This document shows, piece after piece, positions 1-8,026 of a stretch of DNA of 17,112 nt. The stretch lies in the NCBI GenBank assembly GCA_013361075.1, contig JABWAJ010000046.1, forward strand, positions 1-17,112, given 5' to 3'. Position numbers and translations under genes: made by a program. Position 1 is the stretch's first letter; every line of letters begins with the position of its first letter. This DNA comes from Saprospiraceae bacterium. Lineage in GTDB: Bacteria; Bacteroidota; Bacteroidia; Chitinophagales; Saprospiraceae. The notes beneath the pieces were generated by a model. The model saw nothing but the letters and a program-made list of their open reading frames with translations. It was not told where the DNA came from and did no database searches.

Positions 1-1
1 C

Positions 2-493
2 TTTGAAATGGGGATAATCGCCCGCATTGACAGTACCGACGCACAAAAAGGGATTAGCAGCCTGTTGGTCCACACCGCCGCGGGGCGCCATCCAATCATC
101 CGCGAAAAAGCCATCGCTAAGGTAAAATCCCGCCCCGACTGGCAGGAAGAAATGGTGCGTTTGCTGAATGATGGCGACACCGGTGTTTTTTACTTTTTAT
201 CCAGCAATGCCGTAGAAAAAATGGACATTTTCCCGGCAGCCATCCACAAGGGCATTTTGGCCCAAACCGAAATGATTCGGGAAAGCATCCGAAACTGCAG
301 CCATCGGGATCACTTGCGCAAGGATTCGTTTTTTTTTGAAATAAACGACCTCCTGAAAAGTTTAAAACCCTTTAAAAAAGCAGGTCACGATTTTACGCCT
401 TCTTTGCAAGCCTTAAGAAACGCTTTTAACGAGCGGTGCGACTTTGATAAACCGAAATTTAATGTGATAAAGATGATTGAAAAGGCGATGTAG
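2..493 (+). CDS. HEAT-like helical hypothetical protein, 5'-truncated by window edge
   Basis: The reading frame is open to the first bases of the window, so this is the C-terminal part of a longer protein; an internal ATG at 8 gives 161 residues but need not be the true start. The visible part is mostly helical and charged. The segment around residues 14-56 (from that ATG) has the look of one or two HEAT/armadillo-like helix pairs (alternating hydrophobic helices, 'REKAIAKV', 'EEMVRLL'). The rest is helical without a motif I recognise. No signal peptide or membrane segment is visible in this part. It ends in TAG, and the same frame stays open beyond the stop from 494 to 691 (see the next entry). 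HEAT-type scaffolding is an inference from pattern only; a function cannot be given. Confidence 0.55.
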   Translation, partial: FEMGIIARIDSTDAQKGISSLLVHTAAGRHPIIREKAIAKVKSRPDWQEEMVRLLNDGDTGVFYFLSSNAVEKMDIFPAAIHKGILAQTEMIRESIRNCSHRDHLRKDSFFFEINDLLKSLKPFKKAGHDFTPSLQALRNAFNERCDFDKPKFNVIKMIEKAM

Positions 494-505
494 CCAATAA
501 GGTCT

Positions 506-691
506 ATGTACGATGCATTTCAATTTTTCCACAACTACATTTTGCAGGATAAAAAACAAGCCTTAACTTGCCTGATATATATCGAATCCGGATATGACCA
601 TTACAGAGAACAGGGATACAATGCCCTTGCTTTTGGCGACAGGAGTGGAGGGCTTTGTTGTGTTTCAGACAGTAGTGATGGCGGGTATTGA
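506..691 (+). CDS. Short hypothetical ORF, possibly a remnant
   Basis: A 61-residue frame beginning with ATG. It lies in the same frame as the preceding gene, only 12 nt after its TAG, so it could be a read-through or decayed continuation of that gene. The first ~43 residues (F/Y/L/I-rich, 'FHNYIL', 'CLIYIESGYDHYREQ') look like a plausible amphipathic protein. The last ~18 are Gly/Ser/Asp-rich and look non-coding. I recognise no domain. The following 90 bases hold three short 'GATGGCG' copies and no gene. It may be chance or a broken gene fragment. Confidence 0.2.
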   Translation: MYDAFQFFHNYILQDKKQALTCLIYIESGYDHYREQGYNALAFGDRSGGLCCVSDSSDGGY

Positions 692-785
692 GGTGTGATG
701 GCGAAATTCAAATAGTAGCGATGGCGAAAATGATTTCGTTCGCGGTCACTAATAAAATGGAAGGCAACCAATTAAATTTAAACAA

Positions 786-1415
786 ATGAATAAGACGACA
801 ACAGCTTTTTTATTGACAATTGCTTTCTTATCAAGTAGTTGCGCAAAAGTTTATTATAGCCCGGATGCCTGGTCAAGAGCACGTAGTCATCAGGTTATTG
901 CAATTGCTCCACCAAAAGTTTCAATTGCTGCAAGGAAAAAAGTTGATGCTGAGGCTATGAAGGAACAGCAAAAAACAGAGTCAACAAATTTTCAAAAAGA
1001 GATGCAGAGTTGGCTTTTAAAGCGGAAAATGCAAAACCGGATACTCGTTGAAATACAAGATGTCGAAACTACAAATGCTAAGTTAAAAAAGGCAGGTTAT
1101 TTTGACGACAACCCATTGTCACCAAATGAGATTTGTGAGGCATTAGGAGTTGATGGTGTAATCACCTCAAACTATTCTTTATCAAAACCAATGTCAGAGG
1201 GAGGGGCTATTGCATTAGGGATATTATTTGGAGTTTTTGGACCTACAAATAATACAAAAGTAACTCTTGAAATCCACGATAAGGAAACCAAAAAATTACT
1301 TTGGAATTACAACCATGAGATTTCTGGAAGTTTAGGAAGTACTCCTTCCCAATTAGTGGATAACTTGATGAGGTCTGCAAGTAAAAAGATGCCTTATATA
1401 ATTGATTTAAATTGA
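786..1415 (+). CDS. Exported lipoprotein, CsgG/GNA1162-like small-fold family
   Basis: A 209-residue protein with a lipoprotein signal: Lys3, a hydrophobic core (residues 7-15) and Cys19 in the context SSSC, a relaxed lipobox as often seen in Bacteroidota. The mature part begins with a beta strand (HQVIAIAPP, 35-43), then a long charged helix (48-82), then a block rich in short strands: 'CEALGVDGVITSNYSLSKP' (117-135), a Gly-rich hydrophobic stretch 'GAIALGILFGVFGP' (140-153), and 'VTLEIHD...KLLWNY' (159-175). This order resembles small periplasm-facing lipoproteins with a CsgG/LpoB/GNA1162-like fold, which are common in Bacteroidota and of unknown job. It is probably anchored in the outer membrane. 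The coding sequence is visibly richer in A+T than the genes to its right. A strong hairpin follows the stop codon, so it is probably transcribed alone. The fold assignment is inference. Confidence 0.75.
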   Translation: MNKTTTAFLLTIAFLSSSCAKVYYSPDAWSRARSHQVIAIAPPKVSIAARKKVDAEAMKEQQKTESTNFQKEMQSWLLKRKMQNRILVEIQDVETTNAKLKKAGYFDDNPLSPNEICEALGVDGVITSNYSLSKPMSEGGAIALGILFGVFGPTNNTKVTLEIHDKETKKLLWNYNHEISGSLGSTPSQLVDNLMRSASKKMPYIIDLN

Positions 1416-1438
1416 TGAACCGCCAATAAAGCGGAAAA

Positions 1439-1469
1439 TATCAATAGCCCTTGTGCAGGGCTATTGATA
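1439..1469 (+). terminator. Hairpin terminator after the lipoprotein gene
   Basis: A perfect 13-bp inverted repeat, TATCAATAGCCCT and its exact complement, with a 5-base loop (TGTGC). It starts 23 bases after the lipoprotein stop codon. No long T tract follows (ACTGTATTTG), so it may be a weaker or Rho-aided terminator or an mRNA 3' stabiliser. Confidence 0.65.
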
Positions 1470-1535
1470 CTGTATTTGTGCTGGCTGACCACAACTCCAA
1501 GCTACTCCCGCTCCCCATCTTCTAAAACAAAACAA

Positions 1536-1716
1536 ATGACCGCGAAACAAATACTCCTCAAATGGCTTGCCGAAGATGACTTGCAAAAAGTTGTTTCAGC
1601 CCTCTTTTTTTCTTGCTGATCAATACAAGGAGGAACAACTCCGCAATCAGGCTCCCTGCCGAAACAAGCCCGCATGTGAAGGTCTCCCGCTTTGGTCCAG
1701 ACAAGTTATGACCTGA
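1536..1716 (+). pseudogene. Frameshifted fragment of a small helical (EAD11-like) domain
   Basis: From ATG 1536 the frame reads 25 plausible residues (MTAKQILLKWLAEDD, then LQKVVSALFF) and runs into TGA at 1617. Skipping one T in the run of seven T at 1605-1611 joins it to LADQYKEEQLRNQA in the next frame, which closes at TGA 1714-1716. The joined ~35-residue stretch is a convincing amphipathic helical pair. It recalls the short effector-associated-type domains (EAD11-like) that sit at the N-terminus of conflict-system proteins in Bacteroidota. After 'RNQA' the family-like pattern is lost and residues look random. I see a truncated, frameshifted relic, not a working gene. The EAD11 resemblance is from memory and unverified. 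A sequencing slip in the T run could explain the frameshift but not the truncation. Confidence 0.45.
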
Positions 1717-1785
1717 AGCATATTTGGACGACTGCGAGCTACCTGCGGGATCCTCCCGCATTTTCATCCTTTTGCCTCCATTTTT

Positions 1786-1793
1786 TATCTTTG
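1786..1793 (+). promoter_or_regulatory. Bacteroidota -7 box (TATCTTTG)
   Basis: TATCTTTG matches the Bacteroidota sigma-ABfr -7 consensus TAnnTTTG exactly. It sits 41 bases upstream of ATG 1835. No good -33 TTTG lies 19-21 bases upstream; only a T-rich stretch is seen there. It would give a short leader and supports 1835 rather than 1724 as the start of the next gene. Confidence 0.5.
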
Positions 1794-1834
1794 CAAAAAA
1801 CCACCGGCTGTGTTCACCGGAAAAATCAAAACTG

Positions 1835-3100
1835 ATGACGACCAACTCCTTTTGCCCGCTGCTCCTGATCGGCCATCCGCGCCGGATTTTTTTCGTTTTT
1901 TTCTTCGCTGTTTTTTCCACCGGCCTGTTTGCGCAAAGCGATAAAGCGTTTCAGGTGGAGATGGGGGTAGAGCAGTACCTTGATTTTTCGGGATTAAAAG
2001 CAGCTGCGAGTGGATTTTTCATAGAGGGAAGATACCAGCACAGGCAAGTTGATTTTGGAATTAAAATCGGCAGTCCGCTTTGGACATACGGAACCGATGA
2101 CAACCTTCGCTACTACACGGATGAATCGGTTATGTTAAACCGGCCTTTTTTTGGTGAGTTGCCTGCTTATTTTGAAGGATCTTTTCATTATAAACCCAAT
2201 TTCAGGCATGCAAAACCTTTTTTCGGGATCGGCGGCCGTTACATACTACGGGAAGATCACCAAGAAGAATTCATTACTGCGTCGCAACATATTTACCATA
2301 AAGAAGAGTCGCCTTCTTATTTTGTACCCGTCATCAATGTTGGCTATTATTACAAAAACCTGAAATTTCAATTGAACTATATTTTTGGTAAAAACGTCAG
2401 ATCCAAGGTGAATAATTACCAGGTCGTTCATTATGCGAATAATCTCAATGCAGGTATTTCCTATATTTTCGGTGTTGGCTCGCGTACTTCAAAACCTTCC
2501 TATGAAATGTCCTTCTCTCAAAAAGAGCGCGTTTTTCGCCCGCTGGCTTTTCGGCTGGAGGTTACACTCGGACACCAGGTTGCTTTTGGAAAATACGGCA
2601 TTGGTTCTTCAATAAGTTCTTCTGTTGAGGCAAAGGCAAGGGTGAAAAACAACTTTCGGGTGGGCTTTCAAATAGCAGGCAGTTTTGCATTAGGTTTGGA
2701 TCGGAAAAGCGAAGAAATTTACATCCATTCCGGGAATAAAATCTTCCTCCGTGATCTCAATGCAGGCAGTCAGCTTGTATCTTATGTGCTTTTTGGCGAA
2801 CAGGTCCTCAAAAGCACGGTGAGTAAAGATATATTGGTTGTTGGTGCGGGATTGGGATTGTACAGGATAGAGGAATCCTATCAGAACTCCTACAAAGACA
2901 ACGGCGTCACCATCGAACTACCGCCGCAACTCAAACAAGCCAGCCTTCCCGGCCTCCACCTCCGCGTCGGGCAGCGCTTCGGCGCGTTCAGCCACAGCGC
3001 TTTTGTGAATTTGATTCCAGGGCAGGTTCCTGTGACATTAGGGGTGCAACTGGGCTTGGGTTTAAATATTTTTGGAAAACAGCAGGCGGAGGTTAAATAA
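1835..3100 (+). CDS. Outer-membrane beta-barrel-like exported protein
   Basis: 421 residues from ATG 1835. This start is chosen because it gives a normal signal peptide: basic 'HPRR', then a strongly hydrophobic F/V core, then 'STGLFAQ' with likely cleavage before Gln. An in-frame ATG at 1724 would add 37 unlikely residues upstream of the -7 box at 1786. The mature protein is a series of alternating-polarity strands with aromatic girdles ('FEGSFHYKPNF', 'PFFGIGGRYILRE', 'VPVINVGYYYKNLKFQLNYIFG', 'NAGISYIFGVG', 'LRVGQRFG', 'VPVTLGVQLGLGLNIFG'). This is the pattern of a small outer-membrane barrel, with perhaps 12-16 strands. The last strand is followed by a short polar tail rather than a terminal aromatic. 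No plug, TonB box or OmpA domain is present. Transport or structural role is unknown. A gene-less gap follows, so it is likely monocistronic. Confidence 0.7.
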   Translation: MTTNSFCPLLLIGHPRRIFFVFFFAVFSTGLFAQSDKAFQVEMGVEQYLDFSGLKAAASGFFIEGRYQHRQVDFGIKIGSPLWTYGTDDNLRYYTDESVMLNRPFFGELPAYFEGSFHYKPNFRHAKPFFGIGGRYILREDHQEEFITASQHIYHKEESPSYFVPVINVGYYYKNLKFQLNYIFGKNVRSKVNNYQVVHYANNLNAGISYIFGVGSRTSKPSYEMSFSQKERVFRPLAFRLEVTLGHQVAFGKYGIGSSISSSVEAKARVKNNFRVGFQIAGSFALGLDRKSEEIYIHSGNKIFLRDLNAGSQLVSYVLFGEQVLKSTVSKDILVVGAGLGLYRIEESYQNSYKDNGVTIELPPQLKQASLPGLHLRVGQRFGAFSHSAFVNLIPGQVPVTLGVQLGLGLNIFGKQQAEVK

Positions 3101-3584
3101 AAATTTTGTAATCCTTTCATCTCACTATTTCTACAGAATCAACGTAGTTCAATTGGCGCCAAGCTTTTTTCTATTCAACCGCTTTACCGGCGAGCATCGG
3201 TAGTGCATAACGCATTATCGTGTATAGCTCCCGACAGGGTTTGTCATTCTCGAAGAGAACCACAAAACAATAAACAGCTGTTCTTGTGTCGCAGACTCCC
3301 TATCAAGTGTGACAGAATAAGGCAGGGGGTAAAATGTGTCCCTAACGATCGCAGTTTCTTAGAAAAATATGCGTAGCCTGCACGCGCCGGTATCGTGGTT
3401 ATCGTTCGCTAAGTTGACGATATTCCCCCCCAAACATACCCGCCTCCCATCCGGCGGTTCACGGACCAATGCCGCCAATTCTCAGCAAAGAACTCCCAAT
3501 TTTCGCCCCTCCTGAAGAGAAACCCCAGAATAAGTGCAAAAAATACACTAATCTTGTAAGCTTATTCATCAAAACTATTTTGCT
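3101..3584. other. Gene-less intergenic stretch
   Basis: About 480 bases with stops in all frames and no protein-like frame that I accept. I see no tRNA, CRISPR or insertion-sequence ends. It contains a C-rich patch (CCCCCCC near 3425) and a 16-base segment (3409-3424) that recurs in inverted orientation with one mismatch at 8088-8103. The last 40 bases may hold the promoter of the esterase gene. Confidence 0.5.
3549..3556 (+). promoter_or_regulatory. Possible -7 box of the esterase gene
   Basis: TAATCTTG matches TAnnTTTG at all but one position and lies 28 bases before ATG 3585. No convincing -33 element is seen upstream. This is a weak candidate only. Confidence 0.25.
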
Positions 3585-4538
3585 ATGTTTTCTGCACTTA
3601 AAAACCTACCTAAACCGTTCATTTTGTTTTTTTCCTTCCTCTGTCTCGAACCCGCAATTGCCCAGGACGGAACCATCTATCCATTGAAAACGCCAGCCGA
3701 GCCAAATGCGATTCTGCTTGGCACAGGAGGCGTTGATGACCAACCCGCTTCTGAGACGTGGTTCCGGCAGTGGGGCGATCCGATGGCCCGTAACATCACA
3801 ACTGCGACCCTTACTCCCTTTTTGCCAAAACGCGGAAAGGCAAACGGTGCTACCGTGATTGTGGCTCCCGGCGGAGGGTTTAGATGGCTCTCGATGGGTA
3901 ACGAAGGCTGGGAAGTCGCAGAGGCGCTCGCAGCACAGGGAATCGCAGCTTTTGTGCTCAAGTACCGGCTCCATCCAACCCCAGTATCACTTGATGACTT
4001 TTCGGATTGGATGAACAGCCGTGCATTCGCGCCACCGCCTAAATCCACGGATTCTACCCAAACAGTGACGCCTCCGCGCCCGCCACAAATTGACCTTTCC
4101 AATCAATTGGAGGACGCAGAGGCTGCCTATGCCCTGATTGTAAAAAGGGCTGCGGAGTGGGGTGTTGATACCAACAGAATTGGCATGATTGGTTTTTCTG
4201 CCGGGGCCGGACTCACCATGCACTGTACGTTGAACTCCAAGACCATGAACCTGGCCTTCATTGGCCCGATCTATGGCGGAATGGGCCCGGTAGAGGTGCC
4301 CAAAGACGCTCCTCCCATGTTCAATGTCATCGCTACCGATGATTTTCTTTTCAGAGGCCAGTTTGGCGTCATAGATTCCTGGTACAAAGCCGGAATACCT
4401 GTTGAGTTTCACCTTTACCAAAATGGTGGTCACGGATTCGGGTTGGGCAATCCTAACCGGACAAGCAACCGCTGGTTTGATGCCTTTATGCAGTGGTTAA
4501 ATGTAAATGGCTTTCTTGCAGCCGGATCCGGAAAGTAA
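3585..4538 (+). CDS. Exported alpha/beta-hydrolase, BD-FAE/acetylxylan-esterase-like
   Basis: 317 residues. It has a signal peptide with core 'FILFFSFLCLEPAIA' and probable cleavage after Ala26 (AIA|QD). The fold is an alpha/beta-hydrolase: oxyanion-hole loop 'APGGGF' at 94-99 (HGGG-like), nucleophile elbow GFSAG with Ser205, acidic residue in 'ATDD' (Asp252 or Asp253), and catalytic His283 in 'GGHGFG'. All three triad positions are present, so it should be active. The family includes acetylxylan and other carbohydrate esterases and small-ester lipases; the exact substrate cannot be read from sequence. It should act in the periplasm or outside the cell. An unusual Pro/Thr/Ser-rich insert (about 149-169, 'APPPKSTDSTQ...') sits between the oxyanion loop and the nucleophile, in the lid region. 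The next gene starts 206 bases downstream on the same strand, so the two may or may not be co-transcribed. Confidence 0.85.
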   Translation: MFSALKNLPKPFILFFSFLCLEPAIAQDGTIYPLKTPAEPNAILLGTGGVDDQPASETWFRQWGDPMARNITTATLTPFLPKRGKANGATVIVAPGGGFRWLSMGNEGWEVAEALAAQGIAAFVLKYRLHPTPVSLDDFSDWMNSRAFAPPPKSTDSTQTVTPPRPPQIDLSNQLEDAEAAYALIVKRAAEWGVDTNRIGMIGFSAGAGLTMHCTLNSKTMNLAFIGPIYGGMGPVEVPKDAPPMFNVIATDDFLFRGQFGVIDSWYKAGIPVEFHLYQNGGHGFGLGNPNRTSNRWFDAFMQWLNVNGFLAAGSGK

Positions 4539-4744
4539 AAAAAGCATACTCCTGAACTCATTTGGCGTGCGGAAATTGCACCGGTTACCGTGCTTCGAAG
4601 CATTGGTTTGCCCTGTCTGTAACCCCAAAAACCTCCCCCCTTCCACGGGATAATGCGCCATAATTCCGACAAAGATTTTCTCCTTTCACAGAACCTCTTT
4701 ATTTTACCCTACAAAATCAACACTCACCACCTAATACGGGCAAG

Positions 4745-7700
4745 ATGAAAAATCCGCTGTTCCTCTTTTTGCTGCTGTTGTGCAGCCCGCTTTTTTCGCA
4801 AAAAGTAAACGTTGAGCAACTCAAAGGCATGAAAATCCGCAACATCGGCCCGGCGGGCATGAGCGGGCGGGTGACGGCCATTGACGTTGTATTGTCGCAA
4901 CCCGACATCATTTACGCCGGGGCAGCAAGCGGCGGCCTCTGGCGTTCTGCAAGCGGCGGCATCAACTGGGAACCGGTATTCGATCAGGCGCCCGTGCAAT
5001 CCATCGGAGCGGTGAAAATCAACCAGAACAACCCCGCTGAAATCTGGGTGGGCACTGGCGAGGGCAACCCGCGCAACTCGCAAAACAGCGGCGAAGGCAT
5101 TTTCAAAACCCTCGACGGCGGCAAAAACTGGCTGCGCATGGGCCTCGAAAATACCCGCACCATCCACCGCATCATCATTCACCGCGACGACCCGAATACG
5201 GTCTTCGCCGGAGCAACGGGTTCGGCCTGGGGGCCTAATCCGGAGCGTGGCGTATTCAAAACCACCGATGGCGGCAAAACCTGGCGCAAAGTCCTGTTTG
5301 TCAACGACTCTACCGGCTGTGCCGACCTCGTTGTGGATCCTTCCAACCCGAACAAACTCATTGCCGCCATGTGGGAATACGGCCGCAAACCCTGGACCTT
5401 CCACTCCGGTGGCCCGGGCTCCGGCCTCTACGTCAGTTTTGATGCCGGGGAAACCTGGACCAAACGCACCGATAAAGACGGCCTGCCCAAAGGCGACCTC
5501 GGGCGCATTGGCCTTGCGTTTGCTCCGTCCAAACCCAATATTGTGTACGCCTTAGTAGAAGCGAAAGAAAACGCCCTGTACAAAAGCTACGACGGCGGCT
5601 TCAAATGGGTAAAAATGGCCGTTTCCGACAAGGAAAACAGCAATGTGGGCGACCGGCCTTTTTACTACCACGAAATCTACGTGGACCCCAAAAACGAAAA
5701 CCGGGTATTCAGCCTTTGGAGCATTTTGTCAAAAAGCGAAGACGGCGGCAAAACCTTTGAAAGCTGGGTGGGCTGGAAAATACACCCCGACCACCACGCT
5801 TTCTGGATCAGTCCCGACGACCCCGATTACATCATCGAGGGCAACGATGGCGGCCTCAATATTTCGCACGACGGCGGCCGCAACTGGCGTTTTGCAGAAA
5901 ACCTCCCGCTGGCCCAATTTTACCACATCAACTACGACATGAGCATCCCGTACCGGGTTTGCGGCGGCATGCAGGACAACGGATCGTGGGTTGGCCCGTC
6001 GGCCGTATGGAAAGCAGGCGGCATCCGCAATGCAGACTGGAAAGAGGTGTATTTTGGCGATGGCTTCGACGTGGCCATCCGGCCTGACGACGGGCGGTAT
6101 TGCTATGCCATGTCGCAGGGTGGCAACCTCGGGTACGTGGACATGCTCACCGGATTTACCCGGGATTTGATGCCGGTACACCCGGAGGGCGTGGAGTTGC
6201 GCTTTAACTGGAATGCAGGGTTTGCCCAAAATCCGTTCCACAATTGCGGCATTTATTACGGCAGCCAGTTCCTGCACAAAAGCCTCGATTGTGGGCAAAC
6301 CTGGCAAATCATCAGCCCCGACCTGACCACCAACGACACCACCAAACACCACCAGGACAAAAGCGGCGGCCTCACCATTGACGCTACCAATGCCGAAAAC
6401 AACACCACCATCGTGGCCATTGCGCCCAGCCCGATTGATGAAAATGTCATTTGGGTGGGTACCGACGACGGCAACCTGCAACTCACCCGCGATGGCGGCA
6501 AAACCTGGACCAACCTCGCCAGCCGGATGCCCGGTGCAAAAGCAGGCGGCTGGATCCCGTTCATCGAGGTGAACAAAAAGAATGCGGGCGAGGCATTCGT
6601 GATTTACAGCGATTACCGCCGCAATGACTGGAAACCTTACGCGTACCATACCACTGACTACGGGGCCACGTTCCGCAGAATTGCCGACGAAAAAAAGGTG
6701 AGCGGCCACGCCCTGAGCATTGTACAGGATCCGGAAGTGCCCAATCTGCTGTTTCTCGGCACCGACGCGGGGCTTTATTTCAGCATAGACAGCGGCGATA
6801 CCTGGAACAAATGGACAAACGATTACCCTTCCGTTTCCACGTATGATTTGAAAATTCACCCCCGCGAAGGCGACCTGATTGTCGGTACGTTTGGCCGGGC
6901 AGCCTGGATATTGGACGACATTCGCCCGCTTCGGGAAATAGCCCGCTCTAAAGGCAAGACCCTGGAAGCAGACTTCAAAGTGTTCCCGGCACCAGATGCT
7001 TATCTTGCTGAATTTGCCTCTGTAGACGGCCCCCGATTCGCTGGTGATGCCATTTATGCCGGCAACAACCGCTTTCCAATCGCCATGATTTCGCTTTGGG
7101 TGAAACCGGTCGCCAAAGGACAAGAGACAAAAGGCAAAGAGGACAAAGCCGTGAAAGGCAAGTCTGATCCAAAAAAGCAAGCCCCGAAAGCCGAAGCTGG
7201 CAAGGTAAACCCACCGGCAGACGAAAAAAACGCCGGCAAAGAAAAGACGGCGGGTAATGAAGCGAAAAAAGAAGGCGACGACAAAGTAAAAATTCGGGTA
7301 GTTGACGCCAAAGGGGACACCCTGCGCACTTTTTCCACAAAAGTGGATACCGGGCTGGTGCGAATTTTCTGGCGATTAGAGCAGGACGGTGTTCGTTTTC
7401 CCAGCCGCCGCAAACCCAAACCTGAGGATGACAAGCCTGGTGGATATTCCGTATTGCCCGGCACGTACAAGCTGCTGCTCACCTACCAGGGCAAGACCGA
7501 CAGCACCATGGTGACCGTGCACGCCGACCCCCGCATGAGCATCCCCCTTGCAGACCGGCAGGCACAACGGGCCGCTTATGACGAATTGGCCAAAATCGTA
7601 AAAAATGCAACCGCGGGTTTTGATCGCCTGCAGGAGCTGAAAGACAACATCAAACTCGTTGGTTCAGCCTTAGAAAATGTGCCGGACAGTCTGAAAAAAG

Positions 7701-8026
7701 ACATCACCAAATTGGCAAAATCGCTGCAGGACAGCATCAGCACCCTCGAACGCCGGTACATGACGCCGGAAGGCTTAAAAGGCATCCAGCGCGACCCGGA
7801 GAACATTACGGGCAACATCTTTCGCACCCGAAGCTATCTCGACTCCTACGTGGGAGCACCCAATCAGAATGCCCGTATCATGACCGAAAAGGTACGGAAA
7901 GAAGTAGCTGCTGTTGTGGCGGACATCAACCGTTTGGTGGAAAAAGATTTTATGGAATACCAAAAACAGGTCGAGGCACTGAAGTTTTCGTTGTTTAAAA
8001 CTTACAAGCCGGTTGGGGTGGATTGA
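4745..8026 (+). CDS. Large exported BNR/sortilin-like propeller protein
   Basis: 1093 residues. It has a signal peptide (core 'LFLFLLLLCSPLFS', cleavage before Gln19). Residues about 30-725 form one or two beta-propellers with eleven Asp-box motifs (S/T-x-D-x-G-x-T/N-W/F) at 68, 122, 173, 231, 281, 331, 374, 513, 581, 636 and 680. The start, 'MKIRNIGPAGMSGRVTAI', is typical of the Bacteroidota 'WD40/YVTN/BNR-like' or VPS10/sortilin-N proteins, often annotated as glycosyl hydrolases without proof. A low-complexity Lys/Ala/Glu/Gly linker (about 790-848) leads to a small beta domain of FlgD-Ig-like type (847-935, 'VKIRVVDAKGDTLRTF...PGTYKLLLTY'). A helical, partly coiled-coil C-terminus follows (936-1085). 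No type IX secretion C-terminal domain or lipobox is seen, so it is probably periplasmic. Sialidase catalytic residues are not evident. Substrate is unknown; peptide or glycan binding is a guess. Confidence 0.85.
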   Translation: MKNPLFLFLLLLCSPLFSQKVNVEQLKGMKIRNIGPAGMSGRVTAIDVVLSQPDIIYAGAASGGLWRSASGGINWEPVFDQAPVQSIGAVKINQNNPAEIWVGTGEGNPRNSQNSGEGIFKTLDGGKNWLRMGLENTRTIHRIIIHRDDPNTVFAGATGSAWGPNPERGVFKTTDGGKTWRKVLFVNDSTGCADLVVDPSNPNKLIAAMWEYGRKPWTFHSGGPGSGLYVSFDAGETWTKRTDKDGLPKGDLGRIGLAFAPSKPNIVYALVEAKENALYKSYDGGFKWVKMAVSDKENSNVGDRPFYYHEIYVDPKNENRVFSLWSILSKSEDGGKTFESWVGWKIHPDHHAFWISPDDPDYIIEGNDGGLNISHDGGRNWRFAENLPLAQFYHINYDMSIPYRVCGGMQDNGSWVGPSAVWKAGGIRNADWKEVYFGDGFDVAIRPDDGRYCYAMSQGGNLGYVDMLTGFTRDLMPVHPEGVELRFNWNAGFAQNPFHNCGIYYGSQFLHKSLDCGQTWQIISPDLTTNDTTKHHQDKSGGLTIDATNAENNTTIVAIAPSPIDENVIWVGTDDGNLQLTRDGGKTWTNLASRMPGAKAGGWIPFIEVNKKNAGEAFVIYSDYRRNDWKPYAYHTTDYGATFRRIADEKKVSGHALSIVQDPEVPNLLFLGTDAGLYFSIDSGDTWNKWTNDYPSVSTYDLKIHPREGDLIVGTFGRAAWILDDIRPLREIARSKGKTLEADFKVFPAPDAYLAEFASVDGPRFAGDAIYAGNNRFPIAMISLWVKPVAKGQETKGKEDKAVKGKSDPKKQAPKAEAGKVNPPADEKNAGKEKTAGNEAKKEGDDKVKIRVVDAKGDTLRTFSTKVDTGLVRIFWRLEQDGVRFPSRRKPKPEDDKPGGYSVLPGTYKLLLTYQGKTDSTMVTVHADPRMSIPLADRQAQRAAYDELAKIVKNATAGFDRLQELKDNIKLVGSALENVPDSLKKDITKLAKSLQDSISTLERRYMTPEGLKGIQRDPENITGNIFRTRSYLDSYVGAPNQNARIMTEKVRKEVAAVVADINRLVEKDFMEYQKQVEALKFSLFKTYKPVGVD

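Noticed and set aside
690..735. Three 'GATGGCG' copies as a CRISPR or iteron array
   Set aside because: The units are 7 bases, with irregular spacing and no conserved longer repeat.
5729..7180. A 483-codon open frame on the minus strand
   Set aside because: It lies opposite the BNR-repeat gene, whose + strand frame has clear Asp boxes and a signal peptide. The minus frame is a composition shadow of a GC-rich gene.
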